Shown one piece after another: positions 37,581 to 44,752 of a stretch of DNA of 56,468 bases (within the stretch, counting starts at the first letter, position 1; every line of letters begins with the position of its first letter). Position numbers and translations under genes: made by a program. The DNA comes from Eubacteriales bacterium (lineage in GTDB: Bacteria; Bacillota; Clostridia; Oscillospirales; Oscillospiraceae). The stretch covers positions 1 to 56,468 of the forward strand of contig JAUNPV010000016.1 in assembly GCA_030536515.1 (NCBI GenBank), written 5' to 3'. The notes below the pieces were generated by a model. That model searched no databases. It was not told the origin of the DNA and saw nothing but the letters and a program-made list of their open reading frames with translations.

Positions 37581-37727
37581 TGTCATTGCGAGCCAGTCCT
37601 CTTTCCTGGCGTGGCAATCCGCATCCCCTCTGGCTGGCCCGTTGGGCCAGCCAGTTCATTTTTCCAAAGGAAAAATGAAAAAGAGAACGGATTGCCACAC
37701 CAGCCTGCGGGCTGGTTCGCAATGACA
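37581..37727. repeat. Palindromic element family 1, copy B
   Basis: Starts TGTCATTGCGAGCCAG and ends CTGGTTCGCAATGACA, with GGCAATCCG/CGGATTGCC inside and a variable centre containing TCATTTTTCC/GGAAAAATGA. Confidence 0.85.
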
Positions 37728-37882
37728 GTACATAGTATTAGGCATTACAAGCCAGTAGGGGAGGTCGCCCGCTCCCGGTCATCTCCATGGGAGATAACGC
37801 CATTTTCTGCCCCAAATGGCCGGGGCTGTCCCTGTGCATAGTATAGCCCATTCCCGGCCAAAAGGGAAGGGGAAAATTCGGG

Positions 37883-37911
37883 TTGCTTTTTTATAAACGA
37901 TATGGTACAAT
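37883..37911 (+). promoter_or_regulatory. Promoter of the tungstate transporter operon
   Basis: TTGCTT (37883-37888) and TACAAT (37906-37911) with 17-base spacing and a TGG extension just before the -10 box. Transcription would begin near 37918, leaving a leader of about 153 bases before tupA. Confidence 0.7.
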
Positions 37912-37920
37912 TATCAGCAG

Positions 37921-38047
37921 AAACTGCACGCCTCTCCGGGCGTCACGGCGGTTTGCGAAAGCTGGTGGACGAGCCTCTTTCCAAATGCAGATGGGACAGG
38001 ATTGCCATGCCCATTTGACGTTGGAGGGGCTTGTTTTGTTTTCGATT
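37921..38047 (+). promoter_or_regulatory. Structured leader, candidate Moco/Tuco riboswitch upstream of tupA
   Basis: The leader can fold into an outer helix GCCTCTCC/GGAGGGGC (37930-37937 with 38023-38030). Inside are a helix CGTCAC/GTGGACG with one bulge (37941-37946 with 37965-37971), capped by GC-GAAA-GC with a GNRA loop, and a hairpin AGATGGG/CCCATTT (37989-37995 with 38010-38016). A rival helix AGCCTCT/AGGGGCT (37972-37978 with 38025-38031) uses the same 3' strand and is followed by TTGTTTTGTTTT, so it could act as a terminator. Placement before a tungstate transporter fits a Moco/Tuco RNA. I could not check it against the covariance model. Confidence 0.58.
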
Positions 38048-38070
38048 GAAGAATTTGGAGGAAAAGAAAC

Positions 38071-39114
38071 ATGAAAAAACTGTCTGCTCTGCTGCTGGCG
38101 CTGGTCATGGTCCTGGCTCTGACTGCCTGCGGCGCAAAGCCCGCCCCCACCGAGGCTCCCACCGCCGCCCCCACGGCTGCCCCCACCGAGGCCCCCACTG
38201 CCGCTCCCACGGAAGCGCCCACCGAGGCTGCCGCCGCCGTGAACACCGTCATCCTCAAGGAAGCCGACGATAAGATGATCAACACCTACACCGTCATCGC
38301 CGTGAACCCCGAGGCTCCCTTCACCGATGCCGACGGCAACGCCGTTTCCGACGTGGCCGTGAACACCGCCGGTGCCGACGCGCTGATTCAGTGGCTGCTG
38401 AGCCAGGAGGCTCTGGACCTGGCCGATGCCTATGGCGTGGCCGAGTACGGCGAGCACCTGTTCTACGTCAAGGACGACGCGCCCGTCTACGCTGGGGAAA
38501 TCGCCCCCGCCACCGAGGAAACCAAGGTCATCCGCCTGTCCACCACCACCTCCGTCAATGACTCCGGCCTGCTGGGCCAGCTGCTGCCTGTGTTCGAGAG
38601 CGCCTACGGCTACACCGTGGAGGTCCAGTCCGCCGGTACCGGCAAGGCCATTGCCGCCGCCAAGTACGGCAACGCCGATTTGATTCTGGTCCACTCCAAG
38701 AAGCAGGAGGAGCCCTTCGTGGCAGAGGGCTTTGCCCGGGTGGTTCCCGGCTTTGATACCGAGCGCATCAGCTTCCTGTATAACTACTTCGTCCTCTGCG
38801 GCCCCGCCGACGACCCCGCCGGTGCAGCTGACTGCGAAAGCGTGCTGGATTCCTTCGCCGCCATTGCCGACGGCAAGTACACCTTCATCTCCCGGGGCGA
38901 CGGCTCCGGCACCCACACCAAGGAGCTGAGCCTGTGGCCCGAGGCCCTGGGCATCACCGCCGAGGCCGAGTCCTTCGCAGGCTACACCGACTGGTACATT
39001 TCCGCCAACACCGGCATGGGCGCCTGCCTGGTCATGGCCGAGGAGATGGACGGCTACATCCTCACCGACAAGGCCACCTTCCTGACCTTCTCCGCCAACG
39101 GAGGCGTGATGTAA
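38071..39114 (+). CDS. tupA: Tungstate-binding lipoprotein, TupA family, apparently circularly permuted
   Basis: A 347-residue lipoprotein (LTAC, Cys20) with an Ala-Pro-Thr linker at about 22-57. Residues 59-135 look like the part that normally ends TupA: VILKEADDKMINTYTVIAVN, WLLSQEALDLADAYG, YGEHLF. Residues 154-340 then carry the part that normally begins it: RLSTTTSVNDSGLL, SAGTGKAIA, DLILVHS, SRGDGSGTHTKE, NTGMGACLVMAEE and GYILTDKATFL, after which the protein stops. The order is thus reversed relative to standard TupA, with a linker of about 20 residues joining the old ends. Ligand residues (TTS, SRGD, Arg/Gly-rich loops) are present, so tungstate binding is expected. It is first in tupABC. 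Confidence 0.88.
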   Translation: MKKLSALLLALVMVLALTACGAKPAPTEAPTAAPTAAPTEAPTAAPTEAPTEAAAAVNTVILKEADDKMINTYTVIAVNPEAPFTDADGNAVSDVAVNTAGADALIQWLLSQEALDLADAYGVAEYGEHLFYVKDDAPVYAGEIAPATEETKVIRLSTTTSVNDSGLLGQLLPVFESAYGYTVEVQSAGTGKAIAAAKYGNADLILVHSKKQEEPFVAEGFARVVPGFDTERISFLYNYFVLCGPADDPAGAADCESVLDSFAAIADGKYTFISRGDGSGTHTKELSLWPEALGITAEAESFAGYTDWYISANTGMGACLVMAEEMDGYILTDKATFLTFSANGGVM

Positions 39115-39123
39115 AATTTTAAC

Positions 39124-39147
39124 CCGTGGGCGGTTCGCCGCCCACGG
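39124..39147 (+). promoter_or_regulatory. Stable UUCG-loop hairpin between tupA and tupB
   Basis: CCGTGGGCGG-TTCG-CCGCCCACGG is a perfect 10-bp stem with a TTCG tetraloop, 9 bases after the tupA stop. It is flanked by AAAATTTTAA and AAATTTTAA, so it may act as a partial terminator or protect the tupA mRNA 3' end and raise the amount of binding protein. Confidence 0.7.
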
Positions 39148-39157
39148 AAATTTTAAG

Positions 39158-39264
39158 TAATAGGTAATAGTGAAGAGTGAATAGGTGAGGTATCGGCTTC
39201 GCCGATGATTTGAAAAGTGGCGAAGCCACACCTTACTTCTTCACTATTCACTATTACCTGTTAC
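39158..39264. repeat. Palindromic element family 2, copy 2, inside the tup operon
   Basis: Left arm TAATAGGTAATAGTGAAG and right arm CTTCACTATTCACTATTACC surround ATCGGCTTCGCCGAT and GTGGCGAAGCCAC hairpins. It separates tupA from tupB. Confidence 0.85.
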
Positions 39265-39287
39265 CTCAAACAAGCCGGAGGTTTTTT

Positions 39288-39974
39288 ATGGGCTCTTCCC
39301 TGGAGCAGGCTCTGAATTTAATACTGACGGCGGACCGGGAGCTGTGCAGCATCCTGTCGGTGACGGCCCGGATGAGCCTGGCCAGCTCCCTGCTGGCCCT
39401 GGCGCTGGGAGTGCCGGTGGGCATCTGGCTGGGAGCCGGGCGGTTCCGGGGCCGGGGGGCGCTGCTGGTGGCCAACCGGACGCTGATGGGAATGCCCCCG
39501 GTGGTCTGCGGCCTGATTTTCTATCTGCTGTTTTCCGGGGTGGGCCCCCTGCGGCACTGGAAGCTGCTGTTCACCGTCCGGGCCATGGTCCTGGCCCAGG
39601 TGGCCCTCATCACCCCCCTGGTGGTGGGCAGCATGGAGAGCTTCGTGGATGCCATTGCCCCCTCGGTCCGGGAGACTGCCCGGGGCCTGGGGCTGGGGCG
39701 GCTGCGGACGGCGGCCCTGCTGGGGGGCGAGTGCGTCTACCAGATTTTTTCCGCCTACCTGCTGGCCTTTTCCCGGGCCATTGCGGAGGTGGGGGCCGTG
39801 TCCATGGTGGGCGGGGCCATTGCCTGGAAGACAAACGTGATGACCACCGCCATCATGCAGTACACCAACCGGGGCAGCTTCTCCCTGGGCATTGCCCTGG
39901 GGATGATTCTGATGGGAGCCTCGCTGGTGGTGAACATTGCCATTTCCGTGCTGCAAAGGAGGTTTGGACGATGA
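39288..39974 (+). CDS. tupB: Tungstate ABC transporter permease TupB
   Basis: A 228-residue inner membrane protein with about five or six helices and the binding-protein-dependent permease loop (ETARGLGLGRLRTAALLG, where EA/EAA-like ET...G is seen). AIAEVGAVSMVGG is typical of TupB/ModB-type permeases. Start choice: ATG 39288 follows GGAGG. It overlaps tupC by 4 bases. It would form the channel of the tungstate importer with TupC and receive the oxyanion from TupA. Confidence 0.9.
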   Translation: MGSSLEQALNLILTADRELCSILSVTARMSLASSLLALALGVPVGIWLGAGRFRGRGALLVANRTLMGMPPVVCGLIFYLLFSGVGPLRHWKLLFTVRAMVLAQVALITPLVVGSMESFVDAIAPSVRETARGLGLGRLRTAALLGGECVYQIFSAYLLAFSRAIAEVGAVSMVGGAIAWKTNVMTTAIMQYTNRGSFSLGIALGMILMGASLVVNIAISVLQRRFGR

Positions 39975-40624
39975 ACATTCCACCCCTTTCCAAAACCTAC
40001 GGCCGCCGGCGGGTCCTGGACTTCCCCGGCTGTGAGCTGGAGCCGGGAACCGTCTACGCCGTCATCGGTGCCAACGGCAGCGGCAAATCCACCCTGGCCA
40101 GGCTGCTGGCCGGTGTCCTTCCGGCAGACGGCGGGGCAGCCCCGGCGGCGCTGCCTTCAGTGGGGTATATGCCCCAGCGGAGCTTCGCCTTCCGGATGAG
40201 CGTCCGGGCCAACGTCGCCCTGGGCGGGAAGGACCCGGACCGGGCGGCGGCACTGATGGAGGCTCTGGGGCTGACGGCCCTGGCATCCATGCGGGCGGAC
40301 AAACTCTCCGGCGGCGAGACCGCCCGGATGGCCCTGGCGAGGCTCCTGATGAAGCCCTTCGGCCTGCTGATTCTGGACGAGCCCACCGCCGCCATGGACA
40401 TGGAGTCCACCGCCCTGGCGGAGGCCCAGATTGCCCGCTACGCCGCCGAAACCGGTGCAGCGGTGCTGCTGGTGACCCACTCCCTCCAGCAGGCCCGCCG
40501 CCTGTCGGACCGGGTGCTGTTCCTGAAAAACGGGCAGCTGGTGGAGTCCGGCCCCACCGACCGGGTGCTTCACCACCCGGAAAAGGAGGAGACAAGGGCC
40601 TTTCTGGATTTCTACGGAAGCTGA
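39971..40624 (+). CDS. tupC: Tungstate ABC transporter ATP-binding protein TupC
   Basis: A 217-residue ABC ATPase. Walker A is GANGSGKST, the Q loop lies in YMPQRSF, the signature is LSGGETARMALARLL, Walker B LLILDEPTAAMD, and the switch His is in VTHSLQQARRLSDRV. It starts at ATG 39971 in an ATGA overlap with tupB. No C-terminal TOBE domain is present, unlike ModC. It powers tungstate import. Confidence 0.92.
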   Translation: MNIPPLSKTYGRRRVLDFPGCELEPGTVYAVIGANGSGKSTLARLLAGVLPADGGAAPAALPSVGYMPQRSFAFRMSVRANVALGGKDPDRAAALMEALGLTALASMRADKLSGGETARMALARLLMKPFGLLILDEPTAAMDMESTALAEAQIARYAAETGAAVLLVTHSLQQARRLSDRVLFLKNGQLVESGPTDRVLHHPEKEETRAFLDFYGS

Positions 40625-40792
40625 TGCGATTTTCATTTGTTCACATCATTGACCGTAGGGCGGCCTGCCCCCAGGCCGCCGCATTTTTGCATATTAAAAA
40701 GAACGAATCTCCGCAGTGGGGGATTCGTTCTTTTTTGCTGAAGGGAGCGGCGGCCTGATATCAGGCCGCCCTACGGATTTTTCAGAATTATC
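40625..40792. terminator. Bidirectional terminator between convergent tupC and ZIP genes, with flanking GC hairpins
   Basis: AAAAAGAACGAATC and GATTCGTTCTTTTTT (about 40696-40709 and 40722-40736) form a strong terminator stem. GGGCGGCCTG-family hairpins lie at 40655-40680 and 40749-40776 in opposite directions. No gene is seen in the gap. Confidence 0.82.
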
Positions 40793-41623
40793 TTAAGTAT
40801 AAATCATCAGCAGGCCCACCAGCATTCCCACCATGATGGCGAAGGCGGGGAGCTTGCTGCGGTACATTAAGATGGCCTGGGGGAGGATTTCGCCGAAGAC
40901 CACGTACAGCATAGCGCCGCTGGCAAAGCTCAGGCTCAGCACCAGCCCCAGGGCCCCGATGTCTCCCAGCCAGTAGCCCAGGACCGCGCCGATGATGGTG
41001 GGCACGCCGCTGAGGGCCGTCAGCAGCACCGCCCGGGTCCGGCTCATGCCGCCGCTGATGAGGGGCACAGCCACGGCCATGCCCTCGGGGATGTTGTGAA
41101 AGCCGATGAGCAGGGACAGAATCAGCGCCGAGCCGGTGATTTGCTCCTTGGCCCCGGCGTAGGAAGCGCCGATGGTCATGCCCTCGGGCACGTTGTGCAG
41201 GGCAATGGCGCAGGCCATGACCACCCCGGCCACAAACAGGGAGGAGCTGGAATCGCCGTTTTTCCGGTGCTGGTTCAGATGGTTGGCGTGGGTCAGCTCG
41301 TCCAGGTTGTCGGCGGTTTTCGGGTGGTTTTCGTCGATGTGAGGGACCTGATTGTTGACGTTCCAGTCGATGAGGGCGTTGAGCAGGTACACAATGACGA
41401 ACCCGGCGCAGATGCCCAGAACCACCTGCCAGATGCCAAGGCCAGCGTCAATGGCCCCCAGCACCAAATCAAAGCAGACCACGCTGAGCATCACGCCACC
41501 GGCAAAGCTCAGCAGCAGACTCACCGTGCGGTTGGAGTCCCGGCGGAACAGCGCACCGATGAGGCCGCCCAGCCCCGTGCCCACCACACCGGCCAGGGTG
41601 GTGGTGATCAGCAAATTCAACAT
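40793..41623 (-). CDS. ZIP-family divalent metal transporter
   Basis: A 276-residue membrane protein with eight predicted helices. Helices 4 and 5 carry the ZIP metal motifs ALHNVPEGMTIG and GFHNIPEGMAVAVP. A His-rich cytoplasmic loop (residues about 95-125: HIDENHPK, THANHLNQH) sits between helices 3 and 4. The family imports Zn2+ and related metals. Start ATG 41623 is preferred over the TTG one codon before it. Next to it on the same strand is a Zn/Cd-type P-ATPase, so this is a metal homeostasis neighbourhood, though uptake and export rarely share control. Confidence 0.9.
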   Translation of the reverse strand: MLNLLITTTLAGVVGTGLGGLIGALFRRDSNRTVSLLLSFAGGVMLSVVCFDLVLGAIDAGLGIWQVVLGICAGFVIVYLLNALIDWNVNNQVPHIDENHPKTADNLDELTHANHLNQHRKNGDSSSSLFVAGVVMACAIALHNVPEGMTIGASYAGAKEQITGSALILSLLIGFHNIPEGMAVAVPLISGGMSRTRAVLLTALSGVPTIIGAVLGYWLGDIGALGLVLSLSFASGAMLYVVFGEILPQAILMYRSKLPAFAIMVGMLVGLLMIYT

Positions 41624-41736
41624 CAAAAATGCCCTCTTTCAACAGTTAAATCTTATTTTTATGAACTGCCGTAGGGAACGGATTTATCCGTTCCGGGCAG
41701 CTCCGGGTGCATGGCAGCAAATTTCCGGCGGAACAC

Positions 41737-43617
41737 TTATAAATTCTTCACGGACAGCGCCCGGATGGCGTTCAGCACCGCCAGGACCATAACGCCTACG
41801 TCGGCGAAAATGGCCAGCCACATATTGGCCAGGCCCAGGGCCGCCAAGATCAGGCACAGCACCTTGATGCCGATGGCGAAGGCGATGTTCTGATAGACGA
41901 TGCCCAGGGTTTTCCGGGAGATTTTCACGGCCTTGGCAATCTTCAGAGGGTCGTCGTCCATGAGGACCACGTCGGCGGCCTCGATGGCGGCGTCGGAGCC
42001 CATGGCCCCCATGGCGATGCCGATGTCCGCCCGGGCCAGGACCGGCGCGTCGTTGATGCCGTCGCCTACGAAGGCCAGCTTCCCGGTTCCGGCGGCCAGC
42101 AGGGACTCCACCTTCTCCACCTTGTCCCCGGGCAGCAGCCCGGCGTAGAATTCATCCAGCCCCAGGTTCTGGGCCACCTGCTGGGCAACAGTGGGAATGT
42201 CGCCGGTGAGCATGACGGTTTTGGTCACACCGGCCTTTTTCAGGGCGGCAATGGCCTGGGCGGCGGTGGCCTTTGGCTGGTCGGAGATGAGGATGTGCCC
42301 GGCGTAGCGGCCGTCCACGGCCATGTGGATGACGGTGCCCACGCTGTCGCAGGGGACCCAGGCCACCCCCAGCTGCTCCATGAGCTTCCGGTTTCCGGCG
42401 GCCACAGAAATGCCGTCCACCAGGGCGGTAACGCCGTGGCCGCTTTCCTCGTGGATGTCGGACACCCGGCTGCGGTCAAGCTCCCTGCCGTAGGCCCGCT
42501 GAAGGCTCTTGCTGATGGGGTGGGAGGAGGCGGACTCCGCCAGGGCGGCATATTCCAGCAGGGTGTCGGCGGGCAGGGTGTTGTGATGGACCCCCTCCAC
42601 CTCAAAAACGCCCCGGGTCAGGGTGCCGGTTTTGTCAAACACCACCGTGCGGGTCTGTGAAAGGGTTTCCAGATAGTTGGACCCCTTCACCAGCACGCCC
42701 TCCCGGCTGGCCCCGCCGATACCGGCGAAGAAGCTCAGCGGCACGCTGATGACCAGAGCGCAGGGGCAGCTGGTGACCAGGAAGGTCAGGGCCCGGTACA
42801 GCCACACCCCCCACTGGGCGCTGACCCCGGGCATGGCCAGCTGCACCAGCGGCGGCACCAGGGCCAGGGCCAGGGCGGCATAGCACACGGCGGGGGTATA
42901 GACCCGGGCAAACCGGGAGATGAAGTCCTCAGACCGGGACTTCCGGGAGCTGGCGTTTTCCACCAAATCCAGAATTTTCGACACGGTGGACTCCCCGAAC
43001 TCCCGGGTGGTGCGGATTTTCAGCAGGCCCGTCATGTTGATGCAGCCGCTGACGATATCGTCGCCGGGGGCGGCATCCCGGGGCATACTCTCGCCGGTGA
43101 GGGCGGCGGTGTTCAGGCTGGAGGAGCCCTCCAGAATCACGCCGTCGATGGGGACCTTCTCCCCGGGCTGGACCAGAATCACGGAGCCCACGGCCACCTC
43201 GTCCGGGTCCACCTGGCACAGCCGGCCGTCCCGCTCTACGTTGGCGTAGTCCGGCCGGATGTCCATGAGCTGGCTGATGTTCCGGCGGCTTTTGCCCACG
43301 GCGTAGCTTTCGAACAGCTCGCCCACCTGGTAGAACAGCATCACGGCGATGGCCTCGTTGTAATCGCCGCTGCGCTGGTACACGGCCAGGACAATGGCAC
43401 CCACGGTGGCAATGGCCATGAGGAAGTTTTCGTCAAAGACCTGGCGGTTGAGGATGCCCCGAAGGGCCTTTTTCAAAATGTCATAGCCGATGAGCAGGTA
43501 CGCCCCCAGAAACAGGGGGATTCGCAGAAGCTCCGGCATGGGAATCACATTCAGGCCGACCAGCATCACAGCGGTGATGAGGATGCGGGCCAGCATCTTC
43601 TGCTGCTTTTTATTCAT
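41737..43617 (-). CDS. P1B-type heavy-metal translocating ATPase (Zn/Cd/Pb-type)
   Basis: A 626-residue pump. It shows the actuator TGES (174-177), the transmembrane metal motif CPC (284-286), the phosphorylation site DKTGTLTRG with Asp328, the HP dipeptide (SHPIS, about 366-367) and the hinge GDGINDAP. No N-terminal HMA is attached; a separate HMA protein is encoded directly upstream. CPC with the C-terminal helices fits Zn2+/Cd2+/Pb2+ exporters of the CadA/ZntA group. The operon is expressed from a strong promoter that overlaps ArsR-type operators, so it should be induced by metal excess. Confidence 0.93.
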   Translation of the reverse strand: MNKKQQKMLARILITAVMLVGLNVIPMPELLRIPLFLGAYLLIGYDILKKALRGILNRQVFDENFLMAIATVGAIVLAVYQRSGDYNEAIAVMLFYQVGELFESYAVGKSRRNISQLMDIRPDYANVERDGRLCQVDPDEVAVGSVILVQPGEKVPIDGVILEGSSSLNTAALTGESMPRDAAPGDDIVSGCINMTGLLKIRTTREFGESTVSKILDLVENASSRKSRSEDFISRFARVYTPAVCYAALALALVPPLVQLAMPGVSAQWGVWLYRALTFLVTSCPCALVISVPLSFFAGIGGASREGVLVKGSNYLETLSQTRTVVFDKTGTLTRGVFEVEGVHHNTLPADTLLEYAALAESASSHPISKSLQRAYGRELDRSRVSDIHEESGHGVTALVDGISVAAGNRKLMEQLGVAWVPCDSVGTVIHMAVDGRYAGHILISDQPKATAAQAIAALKKAGVTKTVMLTGDIPTVAQQVAQNLGLDEFYAGLLPGDKVEKVESLLAAGTGKLAFVGDGINDAPVLARADIGIAMGAMGSDAAIEAADVVLMDDDPLKIAKAVKISRKTLGIVYQNIAFAIGIKVLCLILAALGLANMWLAIFADVGVMVLAVLNAIRALSVKNL

Positions 43618-43632
43618 AAGAGGGCCTCGGTA

Positions 43633-43851
43633 TTACAGAAAAATTTCGCAGTCGGGCTCGACCTTTTTGCAGGCCTTGCGGACGGCCTCCATGACGGCCT
43701 TCACGTCCCGGCCCTCCTCCAGCTCCACGGTCATCTTCTGGGTCATATAGTTGACAGTGGCGGCGAGAATCCCGGGGACCTTCTGAGCAGCGCCCTCCAT
43801 GAGGTTGGCGCAGTTGGCGCAGTCTACGTCAATTTTATAGGTTTTCTTCAT
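43633..43851 (-). CDS. HMA-domain metal-binding protein (metallochaperone)
   Basis: A 72-residue ferredoxin-like HMA protein with the metal motif DCANCAN (C-x2-C), followed by the usual beta strands (AATVNYMTQKMTVELEEG). It ends with Cys residues. It is the first gene of the operon and lies 15 bases before the P1B-ATPase, which lacks its own HMA. It probably hands metal to the pump. An AAAGGAG site lies about 10 bases before ATG 43851. Confidence 0.88.
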   Translation of the reverse strand: MKKTYKIDVDCANCANLMEGAAQKVPGILAATVNYMTQKMTVELEEGRDVKAVMEAVRKACKKVEPDCEIFL

Positions 43852-43890
43852 AAAATGCAAGCTCCTTTACAAAAATTTTTCAAGGGGAAG

Positions 43891-43908
43891 ATTAAACGAT
43901 TGCTTAAT
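43891..43908. promoter_or_regulatory. ArsR/SmtB-type operator 1
   Basis: ATTAAACGATTGCTTAAT is an imperfect dyad with ATTAA/TTAAT ends. It lies just downstream of the -10 box of the pump operon promoter. It matches operator 2 at 43948-43965 in the consensus ATTAAAnnnTTGnTTAAT. Confidence 0.65.
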
Positions 43909-43917
43909 CGTGTATGT

Positions 43918-43946
43918 ATTATAATACAGAAATTTCGGTTTGTCAA
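43918..43946 (-). promoter_or_regulatory. Promoter of the HMA-P1B-ATPase operon
   Basis: On the minus strand TTGACA (43946-43941) and TATAAT (43923-43918) are 17 bases apart, a near-consensus promoter framed by the two operators. Confidence 0.82.
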
Positions 43947-43947
43947 T

Positions 43948-43965
43948 ATTAAATACTTGTTTAAT
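43948..43965. promoter_or_regulatory. ArsR/SmtB-type operator 2
   Basis: ATTAAATACTTGTTTAAT lies one base beyond the -35 box of the pump promoter and overlaps the presumed -35 region of the divergent repressor promoter (TTGTTT 43957-43962 with TAGAAT 43980-43985, 17-base spacer). One repressor could thus control both directions. Confidence 0.65.
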
Positions 43966-44028
43966 TGAAAAAACTGTGATAGAATAAAAACAAAAAGAAT
44001 GGCACAGCCGGGGAAAGGAGCTAGGACC

Positions 44029-44406
44029 ATGGAAAATTTGAAACTGCCCCACAATCACGGGCATCACGAGGAGGACCTTCAGAAAAAGCTGGCCCAGACC
44101 GGGGATTTCCAGGCGGCGGCGGAGGTATTCCGGCAGCTGGGGGACAGCAGCCGGGCCAGGATATTCTGGCTGCTGTGCCACTGTGAGGAGTGCGTCATCA
44201 ACATCTCCGCCCTGGTTGGGATGTCCAGCCCGGCGGTGTCCCACCATCTGCGGCAGCTGCGGGAGAGCGGCCTCATCCAGAGCCGCCGGGAGGGCAAGGA
44301 GGTCTACTACCGGGCCGCCGACAACGAGCAGAGCCGTCTGCTCCATCTGACCATCGAAAAAATCATGGAAATCACCTGCCCCCAAGTCGGCAAGGCCGAC
44401 AGCTAA
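44029..44406 (+). CDS. ArsR/SmtB-family metal-sensing repressor
   Basis: A 125-residue winged-helix repressor. An N-terminal His-rich arm (HNHGHHEED) and a Cys motif in the first core helix region (LLCHCEECVINI) suggest metal binding as in CadC/SmtB. The recognition helix lies in SSPAVSHHLRQLRESGLI, and the wing in RREGKEVYYRAAD. Start choice: ATG 44029 lies 8 bases after AAAGGAG; ATG 43999 would add ten residues without a site. It is divergent from the pump operon with two dyads between. Metal (Zn, Cd or Pb) should release it. Confidence 0.9.
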   Translation: MENLKLPHNHGHHEEDLQKKLAQTGDFQAAAEVFRQLGDSSRARIFWLLCHCEECVINISALVGMSSPAVSHHLRQLRESGLIQSRREGKEVYYRAADNEQSRLLHLTIEKIMEITCPQVGKADS

Positions 44407-44511
44407 TGCGTTACGGGGCCTGGTGGTAGTCGCTCCACCGCTGGGGGTCACTCGGTAACGGGGCTGTTCGAGGTCGGGGCATGGTGGTTTGTGCCAGCTA
44501 AAATGACCGAT
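44407..44511. other. Short gap after the repressor gene
   Basis: No gene is supported. A GTAACGGGGC/GTTACGGGGC-like direct repeat (about 44409 and 44454) is visible. Confidence 0.3.
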
Positions 44512-44657
44512 TGTCATTGCGAACCAGCTCTCAAGCTGGTGTGGCAATCCGTTCTCTTTTTCATTTTTCCAAAGGAAAAATGAACTGGTTGGTGCAAAGC
44601 ACCAACCAGAGGGGATGAGGATTGCCACGCCAGTCTGAGGACTGGCTCGCAATGACA
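44512..44657. repeat. Palindromic element family 1, copy C
   Basis: Starts TGTCATTGCGAACCAG and ends CTGGCTCGCAATGACA. The centre carries the same TCATTTTTCC/GGAAAAATGA arms as copy B. Confidence 0.85.
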
Positions 44658-44688
44658 AGTTGAGCGAACCTAATAAGCACATTTTGGA

Positions 44689-44717
44689 TTGTCTTTCTTC
44701 CTGATTCATTGTATAAT
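44689..44717 (+). promoter_or_regulatory. Promoter of the ytvI-like gene
   Basis: TTGTCT (44689-44694) and TATAAT (44712-44717) with a 17-base spacer, about 36 bases before the TTG start. Confidence 0.6.
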
Positions 44718-44752
44718 AGAGAAAACGACAAAATCTGCGGGAGGAGTACATT

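Noticed and set aside
38071-39114. Idea that tupA is broken by a frameshift or truncation at its 3' end
   Set aside because: The missing C-terminal segment is present in frame at the N-terminus, the gene has good start signals and the downstream tupBC genes are intact, so permutation explains it better.
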